From NCBI RefSeq assembly GCF_022138605.1, contig NZ_JACBFS010000004.1:434001-498000 (forward strand): 64,000 bases of DNA, given 5' to 3'. This document shows positions 60,895 through 64,000 of the stretch, piece after piece. Position 1 is the first letter of the stretch. Every line of letters begins with the position of its first letter. Below the pieces are notes generated by a model, which saw only the letters and a program-made list of their open reading frames with translations, was not told the origin of the DNA and made no database searches. The stretch comes from Xanthobacter sp. NM-25. GTDB taxonomy: Bacteria; Pseudomonadota; Alphaproteobacteria; Rhizobiales; Xanthobacteraceae. The position numbers and the translations under genes were made by a program.

Positions 60895-62298
60895 TCAGCC
60901 GCCGGTGATCTCGCTGCCCTGAACCTTCTGTCCGCCCTTGAGGCCGATGGGCAGGGAGTCGATATAGGCGTTGGGGGTGCGGCCGTCGTAGCTGACGCCA
61001 TCGATGAAATCGGCGGTGGCGGGCTTGTAGCCGTCGGAGCCGAACGGGAAGTCGCTCGCCTTGGCCTTGCCCTCGTCCACCAGCGCCTGCGCCGCCTTCA
61101 GATAGAGGTCGGGCTTGTAGACGGACTTCGCGGTCTGCGCATACCAGGCGTCGGGCTTCTGCTCGGGGATCTGGCCCCAGCGGCGCATCTGGGTGAGATA
61201 CCAGATGGCATCAGAGTAATAGGGGAAGGTGGCGTTGTGCCGGAAGAAGACGTTGAAGTCCGGCACCTCGCGCTTGTCGCCCTTCTCGTATTCGAAGGTG
61301 CCCGTCATGGAATTGGCGATGACCTTGGCGTCAGCGCCCACATATTCCGATTTGGCCAGGATCTTCACCGCCTCGGGGCGATTGGCGTTGTTGTTCTCAT
61401 CAAGCCACATGGCGGCGCGGATCAGCGCCTTGGTCAGCGCCAAGGTGGTGTTGGGGTATTTCTCGGTGAATTCCTTGGTGAGGCCGAAGACTTTTTCAGG
61501 ATTGTTCTTCCAGATCTCGTAATCGGTCACCACCGGCACGCCGATGCCCTTGAACACCGCCGCCTGGTTCCACGGCTCGCCGACGCAATAGCCGACGATG
61601 GTGCCCGCCTCCATGGTGGCCGGCATCTGCGGCGGCGGCGTCACCGAGAGCAGCGCATCGGCCTTGATCTGGCCGGAGACATCGGTGGGCGAGTAATAGC
61701 CGGGGTTGATGCCGCCCGCCGCCAGCCAGTAGCGCAGCTCGTAATTGTGGGTGGAAACCGGGAACACCATGCCGAGGTTGAACGGCTTGCCCTCGGCCTT
61801 GAACTTCTCCACCACCGGCTTCAGCGCATCGGCCTTGATGGGGTGCACCGGCTTGCCATCGGCGCCCATGGGAATCTTCGGCTTCATCATCTCCCACACC
61901 GCATTGGAGACGGTGATGGCATTGCCGTTGAGATCCATGGAGAAGGGCGTGACGATGTCCGCCTTGGTGCCGAAGCCGATGGTGGCGGCGATGGGCTGGC
62001 CCGCCAGCATATGGGCGCCATCGAGCTCACCGGTGATGACGCGATCGAGCAGCACCTTCCAATTGGCCTGCGGCTCCAGCGTCACATAGAGCCCTTCATC
62101 CTCGAAGAAGCCCTTCTCCTTGGCGATGGCGAGGGGCGCCATGTCGGTGAGCTTGATGAAGCCCAGCTTCAGTTCGTCCTTCTCCACCGGCAGCGGCCCG
62201 GCGAGAACCGGGGCGCTGAGAGCGAACGGGAGCGCGGCGCTCGCCAGCGCGGCCAGCGAGGACAGGAGGAAGAGGCGCTTCGACAGAACCTGGGTCAT
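60895..62298 (-). CDS. nrtA: Nitrate-binding ABC receptor
   Basis: A 467-residue precursor of the NrtA/CmpA family: signal (SKRLFLLSSLAALASAALPF), then LKLGFIKLTDMAPLAIAKEK, GELDGAHMLAGQPIAATIGF and GTIVGYCVGEPWNQAAVFKG. It binds nitrate or nitrite in the periplasm. It is the first gene after the regulatory leader and so the first controlled by antitermination. Confidence 0.95.
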   Translation of the reverse strand: MTQVLSKRLFLLSSLAALASAALPFALSAPVLAGPLPVEKDELKLGFIKLTDMAPLAIAKEKGFFEDEGLYVTLEPQANWKVLLDRVITGELDGAHMLAGQPIAATIGFGTKADIVTPFSMDLNGNAITVSNAVWEMMKPKIPMGADGKPVHPIKADALKPVVEKFKAEGKPFNLGMVFPVSTHNYELRYWLAAGGINPGYYSPTDVSGQIKADALLSVTPPPQMPATMEAGTIVGYCVGEPWNQAAVFKGIGVPVVTDYEIWKNNPEKVFGLTKEFTEKYPNTTLALTKALIRAAMWLDENNNANRPEAVKILAKSEYVGADAKVIANSMTGTFEYEKGDKREVPDFNVFFRHNATFPYYSDAIWYLTQMRRWGQIPEQKPDAWYAQTAKSVYKPDLYLKAAQALVDEGKAKASDFPFGSDGYKPATADFIDGVSYDGRTPNAYIDSLPIGLKGGQKVQGSEITGG

Positions 62299-62355
62299 GG
62301 TGCCGATCTCGGTTGGGCGATGCCCGGTGGGGTCCGTCCCGCCTCGGCGGGGGTG

Positions 62356-62421
62356 AAAAACGCAAAAAGCCGCGAAACCAGCGCAAACGCCCCGAATGGG
62401 GTGCGCGCGGTTTGGCGGCTT
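62356..62421 (-). terminator. Leader terminator upstream of nrtA
   Basis: On the minus strand AAGCCGCCAAACC pairs with GGTTTCGCGGCTT (12 of 13 bp), with an inner CCCC/GGGG stem, followed by a broken T tract (TTTGCGTTTTT). It sits about 58 bp before the nrtA start inside a 266-bp leader. Its 5' arm overlaps the second antiterminator hairpin, so only one of the two can form. Confidence 0.88.
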
Positions 62422-62447
62422 TGCCAGGGTGCCCTTCGTTGGGCACC
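62413..62447 (-). promoter_or_regulatory. ANTAR target: tandem hexaloop hairpins
   Basis: Hairpin 1: GGTGCCC-AACGAA-GGGCACC, a perfect 7-bp stem with a six-base loop that has A at position 1 and G at position 4. Hairpin 2, one base later: TGGC-AAAGCC-GCCA, again A1 and G4. This is the defined RNA signature for ANTAR proteins such as NasT, encoded just upstream. Binding would hold hairpin 2 and block the terminator. Confidence 0.85.
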
Positions 62448-62564
62448 GAATATTGGGATGAGTTACGAAACCATGCCCGCCCTCAGCGTGCAAGTGCTTT
62501 TATGCTGCGATGCGCCATCTGCTGTTTATTTGATGCATCTGCACAAAACTTGAACACGCCCATC

Positions 62565-63806
62565 TCAACTCTTGATCACAGGAAGATCCATCTGCGCGCG
62601 GATATAGGCGTCGATCTGGTCGGGATCGAAGATATGGCCGTCGAAGAAGCCGTCCGGGCCCAGAACCAGGCTCTTGTTGGCGGCGCCCACCACGGTGGGG
62701 GTCAGCAGCGCCCCCTCCACTTTCAGGTTCGCCCCCGGCAGCGGCGCGCCGAGGCCCTTCAGCGCCCGCCGGTAGAGGTCCGGCCGGTAGGAATCGCGGG
62801 CGATCAGGGCATTGCGGGGCGCGTGGGCGCAGAAGCCCCAGCGCACCATCTGGCTGTAGAACCACAAGGCGTGGCTCTGCCAGGGGAAGGTGGCGGCCTT
62901 GGCGGCGGTGAGGAAGAAGTCGTCCACCCCGATCACCCGACCCGGCGCCACCTCCATGGCTCCGGTGAGGCCGGGCAGCAGCAGGCTGGGATCAAGGTCG
63001 AGGAAGCGCGGCGCGCCGAGGATGCGGGCCAGTTCCTGATGGTTGGCGGGCTCGGCGCACCACAGAGCGGCGCGGTAGAGCGCCCGCAGGAAGGCGTCGA
63101 GGGCGGCCGGGTTCGCCTCGGCCCAGGGCCGCGCCACCCCCAGCACCTTCTCCGGGCTGGAGCGCCAGATCTTGGCCTTCACGGTGGCGATCTGCCCGGC
63201 CCCAAGCCGCACGGCGGCGGTGTTCCAGGGCTCGCCCGCGCAGAAACCGTCGATGCGCCCTTCCGCCAGGGCCGCCGGCATCTGCGGCGGCGGCAGCACC
63301 ACGATTTCCACATCGCGATCAGGATCGATGCCGCAGGCGGCGAGCCAGAAGCGCAGCTCGAAATTGTGGCCCGAGAAGGAATAGACCACGCCGAAGCGCA
63401 GCGGCGGCAGCCCCTGCCCCCGGCGCAGCGCCACCGCGCTCTTCAGCGCGCTGCCGACGATGCCGGCATCCAGCGTGCCCTCGGCGCCGAGATCCTCCAG
63501 CTGCCGCGCCAGCGCGGTGGAGACGGTGACGGCATTGCCACCGAGCCCCATGGCGAACGGCGCGATGAGCGAGGGCGAGAGCGGAAACAGGCCCAGGTTG
63601 GCGGCAATGGGCATGGGCGCCAGCATATGGGCGGCATCGAGCTGCCCCACCGCCAGCCGGTCGCGCACCCCGGCCCATGACGGCTCGCGATTGAGCTGCA
63701 CCAGGAGCCCCTCTTCCAGCGTGAACCCCTTGGCCACGGCACTGATGAGGACGGCGGCATCGAGCAGCGGCACGAAGCCCACGCGGATATCGGCCTCTTC
63801 GGTCAC
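62565..63806 (-). CDS. nasS: Nitrate/nitrite sensor
   Basis: A 413-residue NrtA-like protein without a signal peptide, as expected for the cytoplasmic sensor NasS: VGFVPLLDAAVLISAVAKGF, GQLDAAHMLAPMPIAANLGL, GRIDGFCAGEPWNTAAVRLG. NasS holds NasT in an inactive complex; nitrate or nitrite frees NasT. The GTG start at 63806 is 3 bp after the nasT stop, and the gene precedes the hairpin leader of nrtA. Confidence 0.92.
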   Translation of the reverse strand: MTEEADIRVGFVPLLDAAVLISAVAKGFTLEEGLLVQLNREPSWAGVRDRLAVGQLDAAHMLAPMPIAANLGLFPLSPSLIAPFAMGLGGNAVTVSTALARQLEDLGAEGTLDAGIVGSALKSAVALRRGQGLPPLRFGVVYSFSGHNFELRFWLAACGIDPDRDVEIVVLPPPQMPAALAEGRIDGFCAGEPWNTAAVRLGAGQIATVKAKIWRSSPEKVLGVARPWAEANPAALDAFLRALYRAALWCAEPANHQELARILGAPRFLDLDPSLLLPGLTGAMEVAPGRVIGVDDFFLTAAKAATFPWQSHALWFYSQMVRWGFCAHAPRNALIARDSYRPDLYRRALKGLGAPLPGANLKVEGALLTPTVVGAANKSLVLGPDGFFDGHIFDPDQIDAYIRAQMDLPVIKS

Positions 63807-63808
63807 GG

Positions 63809-64000
63809 CTAGCCCTCCAGCAATCCAGCGGCCATGACGAGGCTCTGGGCGATATCGGCAATCTTGCGGTTCTGGTTCATGGCGGTGGTGCGCAGGAGCT
63901 TGTAGGCCGCCTCCTCCGAGAGCCCGCGCGACTTCATGAGGATGGCCTTGGCGCGGTCGACCGTCTTGCGGTTTTCCAGCTCGCTGCGCGCCTCCTCCAG
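63809..64000 (-). CDS. nasT: ANTAR antiterminator, C-terminal part
   Basis: Only the last 63 residues are in the window: LENRKTVDRAKAILMKSRGL, then SEEAAYKLLRTTAMNQNRKI and ADIAQSLVMAAGLLEG. That is a complete ANTAR RNA-binding domain of NasT/AmiR type. The receiver-like N-terminus is beyond base 64,000. With NasS it controls the leader at 62,356-62,447. Confidence 0.93.
   Translation of the reverse strand: MEEARSELENRKTVDRAKAILMKSRGLSEEAAYKLLRTTAMNQNRKIADIAQSLVMAAGLLEG

Noticed and set aside
62480..62564. A sigma-54 promoter for nrtA
   Set aside because: Several TGGC/GC pairs were tried on the minus strand, but none has the strict 10-bp gap between GG and GC.
1..64000. CRISPR array
   Set aside because: No series of regularly spaced direct repeats was seen; only isolated two-copy repeats occur.

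Overview
The window is GC-rich, and its gene content (tripartite tricarboxylate transporters, N-methylglutamate pathway, NasS/NasT-controlled nitrite assimilation) points to an alphaproteobacterium of the Hyphomicrobiales. Xanthobacter or Azorhizobium relatives are the best guess; this is an inference from gene content, not a search result. The window splits into a mobile copper-resistance island (1 to about 23,388) and ordinary chromosome (about 23,389 to 64,000).

Island. The right edge is marked by a P4-like tyrosine integrase (21,836-23,170, minus strand) beside a 45-nt copy of the 3' half of tRNA-Gly(GCC) (23,344-23,388), the expected core attachment site. The cargo handles copper and related metals. 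A minus-strand operon (10,290 to 5,871) encodes a lipoprotein, a TolC-type channel, a CopA-like multicopper oxidase, a cupredoxin, a CusF-like protein and a DUF411 protein. It is followed by a CPH-type P1B ATPase, an MgtC/DUF4010 membrane protein and an MFS exporter that runs off the left edge. A plus-strand set encodes a second multicopper oxidase, FixH-like protein, CusB, CusA and a 38-residue membrane peptide. Three unrelated small exported Cys/His/Met-rich proteins are scattered among them. The island also carries decayed pieces: a P-type ATPase and a cus-like operon that both lack their middles, and a cytochrome b561 stub. A two-gene unit (unknown protein plus Xre-ImmA/IrrE metalloprotease) sits behind a perfect palindrome and looks like a toxin-antitoxin or defence-type cargo module.

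Chromosome, 23.9-31 kb: a catabolic cluster for an unidentified organic acid: polysaccharide-deacetylase-like hydrolase, atypical SDR, TctC, GntR regulator, FAH-family hydrolase, TctB and TctA. An IS3 remnant and tRNA-Phe follow.

32-47 kb: a complete N-methylglutamate pathway for methylamine use: Xre-cupin regulator, mgsABC (N-methylglutamate synthase), gmaS, a sigma-54-promoted amt, a LysR regulator, mgdABCD (N-methylglutamate dehydrogenase) and purU. Methylamine is turned into N-methylglutamate, which is oxidised to glutamate and a C1 unit carried by tetrahydrofolate.

47-53 kb: a zinc-uptake ABC transporter (aztABC/znu type) led by a His-rich small membrane protein behind a Zur-like palindrome, then a CobW/G3E metallochaperone, an aminotransferase-like protein lacking the PLP lysine, and a nitroreductase.

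53.7-64 kb (minus strand): nasT-nasS, then a leader with tandem hexaloop hairpins and an overlapping terminator (ANTAR antitermination), then nrtA-nrtB-nrtCD-nirB-nirD-cysG for nitrate/nitrite uptake and nitrite reduction to ammonium. No nitrate reductase gene is in the window.
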